Assembly (NCBI GenBank): GCA_963971405.1
Contig: OZ020491.1
Location: forward strand, 27,296,019 to 27,360,018
Length of the DNA: 64,000 nt
From: Psococerastis gibbosa
Lineage: Eukaryota > Arthropoda > Insecta > Psocodea > Psocidae
Reading direction: 5' to 3'
Shown here piece by piece: positions 11,101 to 22,569 of the stretch (its first letter is position 1; every line of letters begins with the position of its first letter). The translations under genes and the position numbers were made by a program. The notes under the pieces are model-generated. The model was not told where the DNA came from. It saw only the letters and a program-made list of their open reading frames with translations, and did not search any database.

Positions 11101-14100
11101 TTACTATGTTCCCCAAGTTGTTTTGAATCCACTATAATCAGGAGGTCCACCCGGTCAGTCACTACCCTGCTCCCTGAGGTAACGGAGTCTGCCCGTTCGG
11201 ATGCCTCATGTTAAATTAATAACAATTTTGAAGTTTTAGTGGTAGGAACATACTTTCGCACTAGCTAGTTTCTTCGCCCGTATCCGTACTTATGCCATGC
11301 TTTCGCCTGTTACATTGCCTCAATGTTAACCTTGTCTCAGCTTGTCCATTATCGCTTTTAGCCGGCGTAGCTTGACATCGAGGACGTATACTAGTTTGCC
11401 AACGACCAAATTTGGTACACGGAAACAATATAAATGAAATCCATGGGATTGCTGGCATTGACAAGGGACCAATGGCCCACTACAAGTAGGCCTACGTTCA
11501 TAAAAACGTCCTTCAGGGCATTATTATTATTATTATTTAATATTCTGTTATAGGCCAAAAAATTTGATTCGCCATTTTTTTTCCAGTTCGAGCCACAGGA
11601 CGAAAGCAACTTTTTTGTATGGACAGGACTGATTCTACCCAGCAATACACCCTACAGCAATGGGGCTTTCCGGACACGTATTGAATTTCCAACAGAATAC
11701 CCCTTCAAGCCACCGCAAATTGTACTGACCACACCTATTTACCATCCCAATATCGACGAAAAAGGTATAGTGGCAACAGACTAACAGCAGCCCGATCATG
11801 GCGAATTTAATACCGGGATTAATATAGTACCATGTCACGTGATGGTATTAATTCAATGGAGTTCTTGCGCAGGTAAATCCAACAGGGATGCTATACATGG
11901 AGTCAATGTAGACGTCATCGGACAACTATTGGGTGCTGCTTATGTTTTGCTTAAGTAACTTTCGGACAAACAATTTGTTGGTAAACATTTAACGTCACTA
12001 CGCAAGATCTCCATTGTTTAAAACAAATAAACCTTAAAGTTCAGAATATTTTAATTTTTTATGTTGGTAATACTGAAGAACTAAACTGACGCGAAGCGGC
12101 AGTAGCAAATATAAATTGCAAATATAAACACGTATCGCCCTAGATATAAACAAGTTTTAATTTTGAATTAATATATTGCTCATGCACGAGAAAAGTGACA
12201 CATTTCTAAATATTGACTTTTGAGATAATTCAAATTTTAGTTCTGACCATTTTTTAGTTTTTACTTGTAGTACTATCGAGGCACTTAATACTTTTGAGAT
12301 GTGACAGTTTACTTGAAAGAAAAGTGTAATTACTACGTCAACGCCTGGAGCACATTCCGAATTATGTCAGTATTGCCAAACCCGAAGTAAGTAGTCAAAC
12401 TTGACAATGGATCAGTGACAAAACGCAATCTTATGGAAACAAATTAAACTAGATATGTGACACTACATTCATAAAATTCACTATATTTTCCTCGACATTT
12501 TTGTATAAATAACTTTATTGAAATGTGTCACTTTTCTCGTGCATGAGCGATATTAAGAATTATAAATAATTTGTCTAAATCAAAGGCAGAAAAAAATTAA
12601 GAAACTCACCAAAATATAGCCGAAAATCATTCAATTGTTTAAATAAACACAATTTGAATTTTCCGCGTTTAGCACTCCTGCGACGATTACCAACAAAATT
12701 AAAAAATTCTAAAATTTACTGCTAATTTATTTTAAACAGAATTAATACCATCACGTGCGATGGTATTATATTAACCCCGGTATTAAGATCGCCATGGTCG
12801 GGCTGCAGATACAAAGTCAAACACTCGGATTGAAGAAAAATATCCGGCCAATCGGATCGGTCGGTCGGATTTGTCTTCATTAGCAGCAATCACGCGGACG
12901 ATCACGAATGCGCTGAGTAATCTGTCATTGTAGCAAATGGGTAGTTGGAAAATCAAAACTTCAAAAGATATCTGGTACCAGCGTGAAGACGACCACCACG
13001 CGCAGGCGGTCCCTTCGACACGCCCAGGACACACCTTTGTGTCGGAAATGCGTTCAGAAATTGACTGTTTTTTTGCACCCACCAATCACCAATCCATTTG
13101 TTCGTATGGCAAAATGTCCATGAATCGCTTTCGGATCTTCCGTCTGTATTATCGATTGGTTTGCAGCAAATCTTTCCTTCTTCTCCTATATCCATCTCTC
13201 ACCTGTGCTGCTTTTCTGCATCTATTGCATCAGGAACTCGGCATTTGGGGCACAACCTCTCCAAGATAAACGCAGCATTCGTCGGTATATCCTCATTTCA
13301 AATGCACTGATTATGTTTTACATAGGCGGGGTTTCCACATACGTCAATGGTCAATGGTAAATGTGAAGTTGACGTTTTAGCAGACATTAAAGACATACTA
13401 AAAATGTCTGCGACCACGTCAAAACCATATTTACCATTGACGTATGTGGAAACCCCGCCTTAGCTTGTGTCAAAGTCCATCCCTCCATACCATGTAGAAC
13501 GATTAGGAACACATAACAATTCACTATTCTCAATAGAAGGGCCAACCGCAGATTCTAACACCGAAGTACTTTCTGCATTTTGATGAAGACATTTCGAGCT
13601 TGTTCATTGCGACTATGAACACTCTTCTAAACACTTAATTTCTGATCATATCGCTTTGTATCGCCTAATCAGGCAACTAATCTCTATTTATTTGTATGTA
13701 CAGGGAGGCCGTGTCTTCCAATGGAAACTCCACTTGACAAACACTCTTCCAAACGCTTAATTTCTGAACATATCGCTTTGTATCGTTTGTTTGTTTACAG
13801 GCAGGCCGTGTCTTCCAATGATCACACCACTTGACAAACACTCTTCTTAACAATTAATTTCTGATCATATCGCTTTGTATCCTCTAATGAGACAACTCTA
13901 ATGGTTATTTGTATGTTTACAGGCAGGCCGTGTCTTCCAATGATAACTCCAGAAAACTGGAAGCCCTCACACCGACTGGAGCAAGTAATAACCACCCTGG
14001 TAGCTCTAATAAACCATCCGGAACTGGAGCACCCTGTACGGCCGGAAGTGGCCAGCCTCATTGCCAAATCCCACAAAAAGTTTATAAAAACGGCGGAAGA

Positions 14101-16495
14101 CTTCTGTAAGAAGTACGCCGAAAAGAGGCCGTCCTCTAGCTCAAATTCAAAATAAGATTGCTGGGCTGAGCTTGCGCACAAAGAGGTAATAAAAAATATA
14201 ACTAACCTGTTGTCCAGTTTGTTGGGTTTTTAAACTTGATATTTTTGTCGGATGGCCACGCGATTCCAGTGCGGAGTAACGGGACATTAGTGTTATCTTT
14301 AGCCGCAGACAGGGTTAGAACGTCTGAAATAAAACAGTAATCATGTTATATAATAATAATAATATTGTCTACATGTCATGTCACATATCTTCAAAGTAGC
14401 TGAGCTTCTGAGTAAATGCCTTATAGTCTCAGAGGCGCAAATCCCTAATCTGTGCCTCGAAATGCGACTGAACAGATAAGGGACCAAGGGGGGGGGGGGG
14501 TAGTTGTGGGTAAAAATAGAGCTAACATACGTAGTATCGATAAAAATTAGAGCGTAATAAATTAACTGACAATAGATATACTATATTTTTGCCCCTGTAA
14601 CCGTCCATGGCTGCTGTACATGTGGGAATCGAAACAACAACCTTCCTGGTCAAAGTCGGAGTTTTTACCACTACACTACGTGTTCTGACTGAATGCTTTC
14701 TTTGTTTCTCTTTTCTTTCTCTAAAAGAAAAGTCCAGCAAGTATCATAGGAAAACTCCCACAGACCAATAAACATACCACTGAATAACGAATTTGCAATG
14801 GCTCCACAGGGAAGTATAGTTTTTGCACCGTCCGTTCTAAAAGGCTCACAATCCGTCGAAGGCGTAGACTGTAAATCTCCTCGCAGTTGATTATCGTCTC
14901 TGCTTTTCACGTACCGACGGTGATTTTGATAAAAATTAGTTAGGCCGTAGTACATCAAAACTGGCGCCTGAAAGAGAATACGAAATACAAGATAAACACA
15001 TTGAAATATTGATAATAATAATGTACCGACAATGTACGGTTATAATATATCATTCTATTATTAAAAACAAAGATTCCAACAAGAAGCTATATTTTCCCAC
15101 AAGCTAAGTTGATAGCTGAGTTCCCCTGTTGCAATCCCCTCCTTTTATATAGACAGAAAAACCATTCACATAATATCTAACAAATTCAAATAGACTGCGT
15201 TTTCTTACCGGAAAATCTTTAGTTAAATTGAAGCGAATGGTACATGTCCGTTCGTCCAGCGATGCGGTTCCAGGCTCGTAATCAGCGGCACGCTTCTTTA
15301 TGACATTATTCACACAGTCTGTATAGTCATATGAAAATTCTTCAACCTGAAAACAATATGGTAATGGTTATTTTGAATTAAAATAACAAAATGTGTAATA
15401 TTTCATACTAATGCTGTAATTATGTATATATGGGTGTTGCGGCCAATATCACGATATTTTGATGAAGTCTAGAGCAAGGATAGTAAATTAGAATAGATCG
15501 CACCAAACCTTAAGTTAAGCATGACTGATATCGTGCAAACATAGGTGGCATTACACATAATAGTATCCTTAATAACTTTATCAAACAGTAGGTAACTACT
15601 ATCTTAAATGTACATATTATTTTTGTTTACTGTACATATCGTAGTATGAATAAATACATACAACATATTTTGTTGTGTCTGATATGGTAGGTAATTACTG
15701 ACCTGGTCTGAAAAGTAGAGTAGACCAATCCCTACAGGAATAAATGCAATGCCAATAACAAAGAACGTGGGTAGAACTGTGCCAGCAGTCAAGATCGGCT
15801 GCCATGCTGGTAGTCTCTGCTGCTTGAAAGCGCTATCTGAAAATCGAAAAATTAGTTTAATTTAGGACAGGTTAATGGATGGAATAGGTCTAATATGATA
15901 ATATCTCAATTTGAAAACTCTTCAAAAAACACCTCTTGTGGTTTTGAAGTCACCGATAGACGATTTATACGTCGAATAATCCCTAGATAAAATAAAAGAA
16001 ACTAAGAAAAGTGGCCTGATGGTAAAAACCATCAGTTACAACAATTAACAGCCCTACCCCTAGGCTTACTTAAGTTCTTAGCAGCAGAATATTTTTCCCC
16101 GAAATATAATGTGGGTACTATCGCATCTGCATGACACACTGAGTCTGACTAATGTTAATGTTACACAAAAATCTTGGCATACATAAATAGCCTACAGTAA
16201 CCTAAGTTAGATGCGCAAATGTGCTTCAGCTAATAGGACAGGACCCAAGAATTCGTGTAAACTCGTTTAAGCTATTGTTTATCTATTTGCGAGGAAGATA
16301 TATCACAGATAAGCCAATTCGGAAAGGCCCACCAATTTCTGCAATGCCATTTAAATCACAATCAATAATAAAATATCCTTGACTAGGGTGAAGAGCGTAT
16401 GAATCAGTCAACGCAACAAAATAGAGCATATTAATTATATATTCACCTGAAGGCCGCTTCGATTTCGCGTCCATTTCCTTGCCGTTTGATGTCAT
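8111..16495 (-). CDS. TMEM30A: CDC50/TMEM30 family protein, beta subunit of P4-ATPase lipid flippases
   Basis: Seven exons join into 344 codons plus stop: 16447-16495, 15703-15836, 15209-15346, 14778-14967, 14207-14323, 9038-9259 and 8111-8295, all with GT/AG borders and matching phases. CDC50 proteins partner P4-ATPases, help them leave the ER and support phospholipid flipping. Seen here: a short cytoplasmic N-terminus, a first helix ([20 protein letters not shown], about residues 38-57), a large Cys-containing ectodomain with family signatures ([72 protein letters not shown]), and a second helix near residues 313-333. The length is near that of the human protein (361). The C-terminus is short and ends in VLSI. 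A further 3' exon cannot be excluded. Intron 5 (4.9 kb) contains a whole antisense gene. The symbol is given by family; an arthropod would carry it as Cdc50. Confidence 0.92.
8400..8470 (-). repeat. SINE family S2, tail fragment
   Basis: This is the GCAGTTAGGGCTATAAAGCC hairpin segment and CTCAACTAG of family S2, without the tRNA-like head. It lies about 100 bp beyond the last CDC50 exon border. Confidence 0.6.
9363..9505. repeat. AT-rich foldback element
   Basis: The left arm starts AAGGAGACTATTATGTAGAT and the right arm ends with its reverse complement. Each arm is about 60 bp, around a loop of about 20 bp containing ATCAATAATAA. It lies in CDC50 intron 5, just upstream of the nested E2 gene. 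Confidence 0.8.
9669..14155 (+). CDS. UBE2L3: UBE2L3/UbcH7-like ubiquitin-conjugating enzyme E2
   Basis: Three exons (9669-9743, 11587-11764, 13923-14155) give 161 codons plus stop; human UBE2L3 has 154. The enzyme accepts ubiquitin from E1 as a thioester and passes it to HECT- and RBR-class E3 ligases. Seen here: N-terminal helix 1 ([18 protein letters not shown]), the UBC fold core ([19 protein letters not shown]), the HPN motif (IYHPNIDEK, residues 76-84) and the catalytic cysteine in GRPCLP (Cys88). The residues that mark cysteine-only UBE2L3 chemistry are kept: Pro90 two after the cysteine and His121 in LEHP, where lysine-reactive E2s have Asp. The C-terminus adds a Ser-rich tail (SSSSNSK). 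The whole gene lies inside intron 5 of CDC50 on the other strand. The last intron holds repeated copies of the exon 3 start. Confidence 0.92.
10674..10813. repeat. Near-perfect palindromic MITE in the UBE2L3 intron
   Basis: About 140 bp that folds on itself from end to end. The left arm begins GGCGGGGATTCCACCAACGT and the right arm is its reverse complement through to CCCCGCC. The centre is TTTAGTATGTCTTTAA. TAA lies on both sides (10671-10673 and 10814-10816), as expected for a 3-bp target duplication. PIF/Harbinger elements use TWA targets, which makes that origin plausible but unproven. Confidence 0.85.
10955..11490. repeat. Dispersed repeat R1, two halves in opposite orientation
   Basis: A decayed left half (10955-11165, +; CCACTATAATCAGGAGGTCC) is followed by an inverted right half (11285-11490, -; contains CTCAGCTTGTCCATTATCGC). 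The same plus/minus arrangement is seen at 25878-26535. Confidence 0.6.
11788..12806. mobile_element. 1-kb inverted-repeat element with a nested foldback
   Basis: The ends GCAGCCCGATCATGGCGAAT (left) and TCGCCATGGTCGGGCTGC (right) are inverted matches, and the arms continue through TAATACCGG and CCATCACGTG for about 70 bp. Inside, 12172-12553 is a second inverted repeat (CATGCACGAGAAAAGTGACA and its reverse complement). No transposase frame is visible, so this is a non-autonomous DNA element. It begins 23 bp after the exon 2 donor of the UBE2L3-like gene. A related terminus (ATGGCGATTTGGGATTAC) is at 27180. Confidence 0.75.
13325..13459. repeat. Palindromic MITE, GGCGGGGTTTCC family
   Basis: Inverted ends GGCGGGGTTTCCACATACGT and its reverse complement, with the central segment ACATTAAAGACATACTAAAA shared with the copies at 10674 and 53338. 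It sits in the last intron of the UBE2L3-like gene. Confidence 0.8.
13610..13922 (+). repeat. Tandem copies of intron end plus first bases of the catalytic exon
   Basis: A unit of about 95-125 bp is present three times, the third running into the real exon 3. Each unit has ACACTCTTC, a TTAATTTCTGA stretch, CATATCGCTTTGTATC, a TTTGTATGTACAG- or TTTACAG-like acceptor, and GGCCGTGTCTTCCAATG of the catalytic exon (at about 13707, 13803 and 13925). The two upstream copies diverge after about 25-35 exon bases (GGAAACTCCACTTGAC, GATCACACCACTTGAC) and lack the rest of the exon. Confidence 0.85.
14188..14193 (+). terminator. Poly(A) signal of the UBE2L3-like gene
   Basis: AATAAA lies 33 bp after the UBE2L3 stop codon. 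Cleavage 10-30 bp downstream would fall at the border of CDC50 exon 5 (14207) on the opposite strand, so the two transcripts may just overlap. Confidence 0.55.
14598..14690 (-). repeat. SINE family S2, tRNA-like head
   Basis: On the minus strand: GTAGTGTAGTGGTAAAAACTC (A-box region) and GGTTGTTGTTTCGATTCCCA (B-box region). This is the copy of the family with the best-kept B box. It lies in CDC50 intron 4. Confidence 0.65.
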
Positions 16496-17540
16496 TATAA
16501 AAAGATATGAAAGTATTTACTTTATAGATATCATTTTTAGTTTTTATTTTAATCGCGAAAAATTAGATAACAAACAAAATGTACGTTCAGAAATCAAGCT
16601 TCCTTTGAGTAATCAAAGGTAACGAATGGAAATTTAAAAAATTGCGCCAAATAAAGCTCGATTTCCGGTTTCACATTTTTTCAACGTTTTACTATTTTTA
16701 TCATTTACAGTTTAGAATCATAAATTATAAATTAAGACTTAGAACGTTTAAGACATCATTTAAGTATATCATCAAGAACTTTATATAAGATCTACGATAA
16801 AGATAAAATTTAGGCCCAGTACGCACCGACGAATCGACATGCGCGAGTTGGTTTTAAACACTCTAAACTAAACTCACAGCAGTGGGTAAGTAACTACAGA
16901 AGATTCCTATGAGCTAGTGTATCTAACGGAAAATTGTGCTCTTTCGTTCGGTCGGTTTCGCACCACCTTCAGAAATCGAAAATAAATTTGCTGCCAGTCT
17001 TATTGCTACAATAAAAACACGAAGACATTCGGGCGTGTTGAATTGTGTGCCGGGCCTTAGATGACTCCATCATGCAAAAAAGCGAAAGACCTGTAGAATG
17101 TTTCATTGTGCATATAACAAATACATCAATCAATGTCGTCTCATCAAATTTGAGTAGTTTATAGTATAGTGTAGACTTTAAAAAGAATACAGAAAAAATA
17201 CAATTAAAAACCTCAAGTATTCCTCTAATTCGGCCATTTTATAACTCAACATCAATAGAATAAATCGATGGTGACCACAAATTTAATAATGTTAAGAATC
17301 GGACCTTGCCCCAAATCAAACTAGGCTACAATAACAAAAAAGGAAATATTTGAGAATTTAGTGCTGAAAACTGGGAGACGAGAGCACGCGGAAAGCATGA
17401 GAGGTCACAGCTTCGGGGGATGCGTTCGGGTTCATTGACAACACTCTGATCGTCTACCAGATGTAGCTGTAACAGAAACAAATTACAATTAACACATAGC
17501 TAACACCTGCAGAGTGCCAACGGCCTTACAATGTTGATTC
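16496..17540. other. Upstream region of CDC50
   Basis: AT-rich sequence upstream of the CDC50 start. It should carry the 5' UTR and promoter. I see no coding exon and no clear repeat. Confidence 0.35.
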
Positions 17541-17765
17541 CATGAGAGCAGAACATGTTTCAGCTGTGGCAAACTTGGTAGTGTGCACAGCGTTGGCAGG
17601 GGAACATGGTGGGACATTATAACGCGCTGAGACTATACCAGTCAGTTTACGTCGAGTCCTGGTCACCTCCGATTTAATCGTGTGACTTTACCATGTTTCC
17701 AAAGTGGTTCGGAATCCACTATAATCAGGAGGTCCACCCTGTCAGTCAACTCCCCTTTCCCCCGA
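17540..17765 (+). repeat. Dispersed repeat R1, left half (decayed)
   Basis: It contains GGTTCGGAATCCACTATAAT and CAGGAGGTCCACC, shared with 7337-7590 and 25878-26075. Confidence 0.55.
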
Positions 17766-17957
17766 GGTGAAGGAGTCTGCCCTTAAGGTGCCTCAAGGTA
17801 ACAAACAGACTCACTCCCCCGCCAGGCTGACAGGGTTGCTTAAAGCAGAAATGCTGAAAGCCGGCATTGGAAACAATAACACCCCTGCAGAGTGCCCCCA
17901 TGCCAGAATTTATAAAACTATCAAACAGACCATAGTATGCTCTCCAAAAAGCCCAAG

Positions 17958-18354
17958 CTTAAGAGGAGGCCACGTAGAAAATTGGCACCCCATAATTAAT
18001 ACTTTTCATTTTTTATTTAATTAACTCAGCAATTTATTACAAATGTAGCTCATTTAAGTTGTAGAAGCCTACTTCGTGCATCATATAATCGGGTATTTTT
18101 ACTTTTCGGTTTTGTAGTTTTTTCAAAAATCCTACATAACGCGAAATTTTAGTTCCCACTGGTACTTTAATTATGGAAGAACTAAGGTACCAAAATTGTA
18201 ATATTACCGATTATATGATGCCTGAAGTAGTCTTATACAACTTACACGAGCCAAATCTTTAATACCTTGCTTGGTTAATTAAATAAAAAATAAAAAGTCA
18301 ATAAAAGCAACAAATTTTGGGGTGCTCATTTTCTACGTAGCATGTCCTCTTAAG
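17958..18354. repeat. 400-bp foldback MITE (family F), copy A
   Basis: The inverted ends are CTTAAGAGGA and TCCTCTTAAG. The arms contain ACGTAGAAAATTGGCACCCC, TTTTTTATTTAATTAACT and CATCATATAATCGG with their inverted counterparts. Copies B (29057-29450) and C (59323-59734) share the whole plan. The 85-aa frame at 17767-18024 is repeat sequence. Confidence 0.8.
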
Positions 18355-18546
18355 TAGAAAGTAAAGTAAGTAAGTATATATATAATTGAACAATCATTAA
18401 AAATCGAAGCATAAATCCCCAGCACTAAGTACAAAAATGACTTGGCACGCTGGGGTCAAAAGTTAAGTAGAATAAAAAATAAAAAAATTCAATTAAACTT
18501 GTGGTCTCTATAGGTTCGATGGGCACAAAGTTATTTGAGAAGAGAT

Positions 18547-21475
18547 CTATGAAGAATTCTGAAATATTTGAAGTAAATGTTTATTGTCAGCTTTATTTAT
18601 AAATTTTTTAGATGAATTTAAAAAATTCTTACTTGAGCGGAGAACCTTTATCTCTATTGGAAGGGAATTGAATAGTTTGCAGGCTAAAAATATTGGAGAG
18701 TGTTTAAAAATGTATTTTCTTGCAGGCTCGGAAAAAATATTATGAGATAGACGATGCCTGGTATTGACATGATGCTGCTGTAGGGAACTAAGTACTAAAT
18801 TATCACTAGTAAGTTGGTTAGCGTAACGAAGTAAAATTGCAGAATAAACTTGATTAAAGGTTGGCACATTAAACTCATTATATATCAAATCAGTGGGATA
18901 TCTGCGTGGGTGGAAAAGAGCAACTTTAATTATGCAATTAATTGAGCTGCTTAACTTTTTAAGGTAAGATCTGGACGTTCCTCCCCAGGCAGCAATCCCA
19001 TAGCTAAAAATAGACTGAACAAGACCGTAGTAGACACTGCGAAGCAGTGGTTTTGACAATATCATACGGAGCTCATGCATTTTATAAATGGTTTTTCTTA
19101 ATCTGGATATTGTTAATTGCACATGATCATTCCACAGCATGTTTTGGTCAATGATAACGCCTAAATATTTTACCGATCTTTATTGAGTAAAATGTGGCGC
19201 ATGTTTTATTAAGTTTTAGGTTTAAGTTTAGTTTTAAGTTTAGAGATAGTTTATTGAAGTCGAGCCACTGTTTGACATGTAATAATGTTTTCTGTGCGTT
19301 TCTTGTTACTTCGGACCAAGAGTCTCCATAAAATACAAGTGCAGTGTCATCTGCGAAACATGTAACTGATCCATCAATGTGAGCATCACATAATTGATTG
19401 ATATAAATTAAAAATAATAAAGGACCGAGTACTGTTCCCTGAGGCACTCCATGTTTTATCGTACAACTATCACTCAATATTTCCGAGTTTTCGTTTTTTG
19501 TAATTAACTTGACTCTCTGGGTTCTATTTTTCAAGTACGATTCCATTAATTTTAATGCTACACCACGAATACCAGCCATTTCAAGCTTCAAGAGAAGTTT
19601 TTCATGGCAAACAGTATCAAATGCCTTTTTTATGTCGAGAAAGATTGAAAGACATGGATAAGAATGATTAAGTGCATGATAAACTGTATTACTAAAATGA
19701 AGAATAGCATCTTGTGTACATCTTTTTGGGCGAAATCCATATTGAGTGGAAGAATAAAAATTGTTCTTGTCCAGAAAGCTGTGAACTTGGGCCTTTAAAC
19801 ACTTTTCGATAATTTTTGCTAGCACAGACACTTGCGATATTTGCCTCCAGTTTTAAGCTTTTTTGGCGTCACCATCTTTAAACAGAGTAGTGATATACGC
19901 TTCTTTACATACGTCAGGAAAGACACCAGTGCGAATCGAATAATTGACAATGTGCGCAATAGGTTTAGCAATATATTTAACCATTTTTTTATACATCGTG
20001 GTGGTCAAACCGTCAGGACCAACTGACTTAGAGTTATTTAAATCATTAATACACTTTATAATTTCAGCTTCAGTAACATGGTCAAGAGTAATATCATGTG
20101 GAATTCTAGACTCAGGGAAAATGTCAGTGCTAGGAGGGGCAGTTTGGGGAATGTTTTGAGCCAAGTTTTCAGCAACACGACTGTCGTATAGATTTAAATG
20201 ATCTGCAATAGATTCAGGGTCCTTCAGCACTGTATTGGTGTGTTCATCAATAATTTCTGATACACTTTTGTTAGTTTTCCTACTATTCGTGATTTCTCGA
20301 ATTATTTTCCATGTTTTACCTAGGTCACCTTTGCAGTCATTAATTTTGTCTTTATAAAAACGGGTTTTAGTTGACTTGATCAAATTATTTGTATACGTCC
20401 TAAAAGTAGTGAAGTCATGTTTGCACTCAATGTTATTAGGGTTACTTTTCAATTTTAATTTAAGTTTGTCTCTGTACTCAATCGCAGCTAATACAATTGG
20501 CGTTATCCACGGCTTAATTTTGTATTTCTTTCTGGACGGTCGGACTGGATTAGTGGCACCCGCAATATTCATTTTAAAAATGCTAAGAAAAAAGCTACTT
20601 GCAGTATTGGAATTGTTGGATGACAATACTCTTGCCCAATTTTCATCACTAAGGAGCTGCCCTAACACAGTGTAATCAACGATATTGTATACTTTACGTT
20701 CATTATGTTTTCTGTTAATATTAGTTACATTTGATTTAATTACAAGGCAAGTGGCATAATGGTCAGTTATGCTAACCTGTGAAATGGCGCCTAACGCTGC
20801 GTTAGTCAAGCAGTTCTGTATAAAAATATGATCAATACATGCGCGCTTATCATGATCAATACGTGTATAATTATTTATCATTGAGATATAACCACTAGAG
20901 GCATAATTATTCAAATAATCAATCATTTGTTCCTCTTCTCTAGGTTTTAATTGACGCTTGTATCCAAACCCAGGAAAACTAGGAGCAATATCGACATTCA
21001 TGTCTCCAACAATTACGTGACAGTTCGATGCAATAGCTTTTTGTTCACAATAAACGGCAAGGGTTGTTATAAATTGTTCCACATCACATGACGGGGGTCG
21101 GTAAATACATGTTATTAGCAAAGGTTTGTTTTCATATAAAAATTCTAATTCACAACAACAAGCATTACTGATGCTGTTTATGGGCTTAAATGATGAATCA
21201 ATTGTGCTTTTGATGAATATAAGTACACCGTCACATTTGTTAAATTTGCCATAGCAGTAGTATGTACAGTAACCGGGTAATTGAAACTGATAATTATCTT
21301 TTTCCTGTAACCATGCCTCACTTAGTACGATTATGTCCATCTTATACTGGTATTTATAAAGTTGAACGCGTAACTTATCAAAATTTTGACGAGCACTTCT
21401 TATGTTCATGTGGAACAATTTAAGTCCCTTTCCGTTAAAAAAAATGTCATCATTGAGCAAAACATGTGTTTTCAC
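18547..21475 (-). pseudogene. LINE ORF2: endonuclease and reverse transcriptase (broken)
   Basis: Three frames make up one ORF2. The first (21475-19853, 540 codons) holds an apurinic-type endonuclease (LSEAWLQE, YRPPSCDVEQF, VGDMNVDI, SITDHYATC) and the start of RT (SVGPDGLTTTMYKKM). It stops at a TAA in the same frame as the second (19831-19148, 227 codons), which carries the RT core (GFRPKRCTQDAILHF, KKAFDTVCHEKL, GVPQGTVLGPLLFLIYIN, and the catalytic CFADDTALVF). A frameshift near 19185 leads to the third (19140-18547, 197 codons), the RT thumb and C-terminus. The element therefore has one nonsense change and one frameshift in ORF2. Confidence 0.9.
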
Positions 21476-21719
21476 GTGGCCACTAGAGTCAATACTATCA
21501 AGAGTAAGACTGTTTACTGTTTGAATTTATATAAAACCATCGGCATAGATTTTTTATAAGTACAGTAAAATAATATTTTAAAAAAGCATGACAATTTAAA
21601 TTGATCTACATATAAAATCAGAGAGACTACAATAAATAAAAACTGGAATATTGATTTAAAAATTAATACTAAAAGAGCATAAACTATTAGTCAAATAATT
21701 AATTTAAGGTCATTCTCAT

Positions 21720-22569
21720 TGTTTATTTTAATAACTGGAGAGGAATCAGTTTTTCGACACATAACAAAACCACGAAACCAAATGTATTTATAACTGAGAG
21801 CACGTGCCTTCATTTTCGCAGCCTGAAATAGTCGACGGTAATGGGGACTTAGGCTTTCACCTATGTAGATTCGACCGCTTCCCTTTCCGAATAATTGCTG
21901 ATTTGTAACAACTTTCTTGGATTTAACAATGAGGTCTCGTTTTTTTCCTGTTTGATAGTTGAACTATAACCGCCGGGATCAATCCATTGACAGCTTTCAA
22001 GCGATGAGTAGCCTGAATTTCACCGGCGTCCAACTGTACTCCCAACTTGGCGGCAACTTCAATGACCACATTTTCGATACTTTCATTAGGCTGCTGAAGG
22101 ACTTCCCTAATCTCGAAAGATGCATTTCGGGAGTATTGCTCAACTTTAGCTAGCCTATCCTCCAGATCCATAATTTTGTTATCCTTGTGTTTGAGTTCAT
22201 CCCTTAGTCGCTTTTGTTCATCGAACATCTCATCGAATTTCTTTGACTGATATTGAATTGAGGAATTCAAATCATTCATTGCACCACACAGCTTAGCAAG
22301 GAGGCTGCAAATATTATCAGAGGAAATCTCATTTTTGTCAAAAAATGGTATTGGCGTTTCATGATTTGCTTTGGTGTTTTCAATTAAGCTTGTTTTATTT
22401 ATGCATGATGTCAGGAGGAGAAATTTCCACTTATGTTCATGTCAGTAAATTGTTCGACTGATATCTCAGCACAACCACGGTGATAAACCAATCCGCAGTT
22501 TGAATCACTGCATGTGATAGTATCATCATGCCTATTCATTTTTTTGCTGCATTTATAGCAATTAGGCAT
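21720..22569 (-). pseudogene. LINE ORF1 with PHD-like zinc finger and coiled coil (broken)
   Basis: The start MPNCYKCSKKM with Cys/His spacing (CYKC, CSDSNC, YHRGC) is a PHD-like finger found in ORF1 of CR1/jockey-type LINEs. A frameshift near 22420 separates it from the coiled coil (DEQKRLRDELKHKDNKIMDL, within 22279-21923) and from the RRM-like region (EVAAKLGVQL, HRLKAV). A second shift near 21940 precedes GKGSGRIYIGESLSPHYRRL. Confidence 0.75.

Noticed and set aside
13901-14155. ATG at 13901 as a separate small gene
   Set aside because: It is intron plus exon 3 of the UBE2L3-like gene; splice sites and homology explain the frame.
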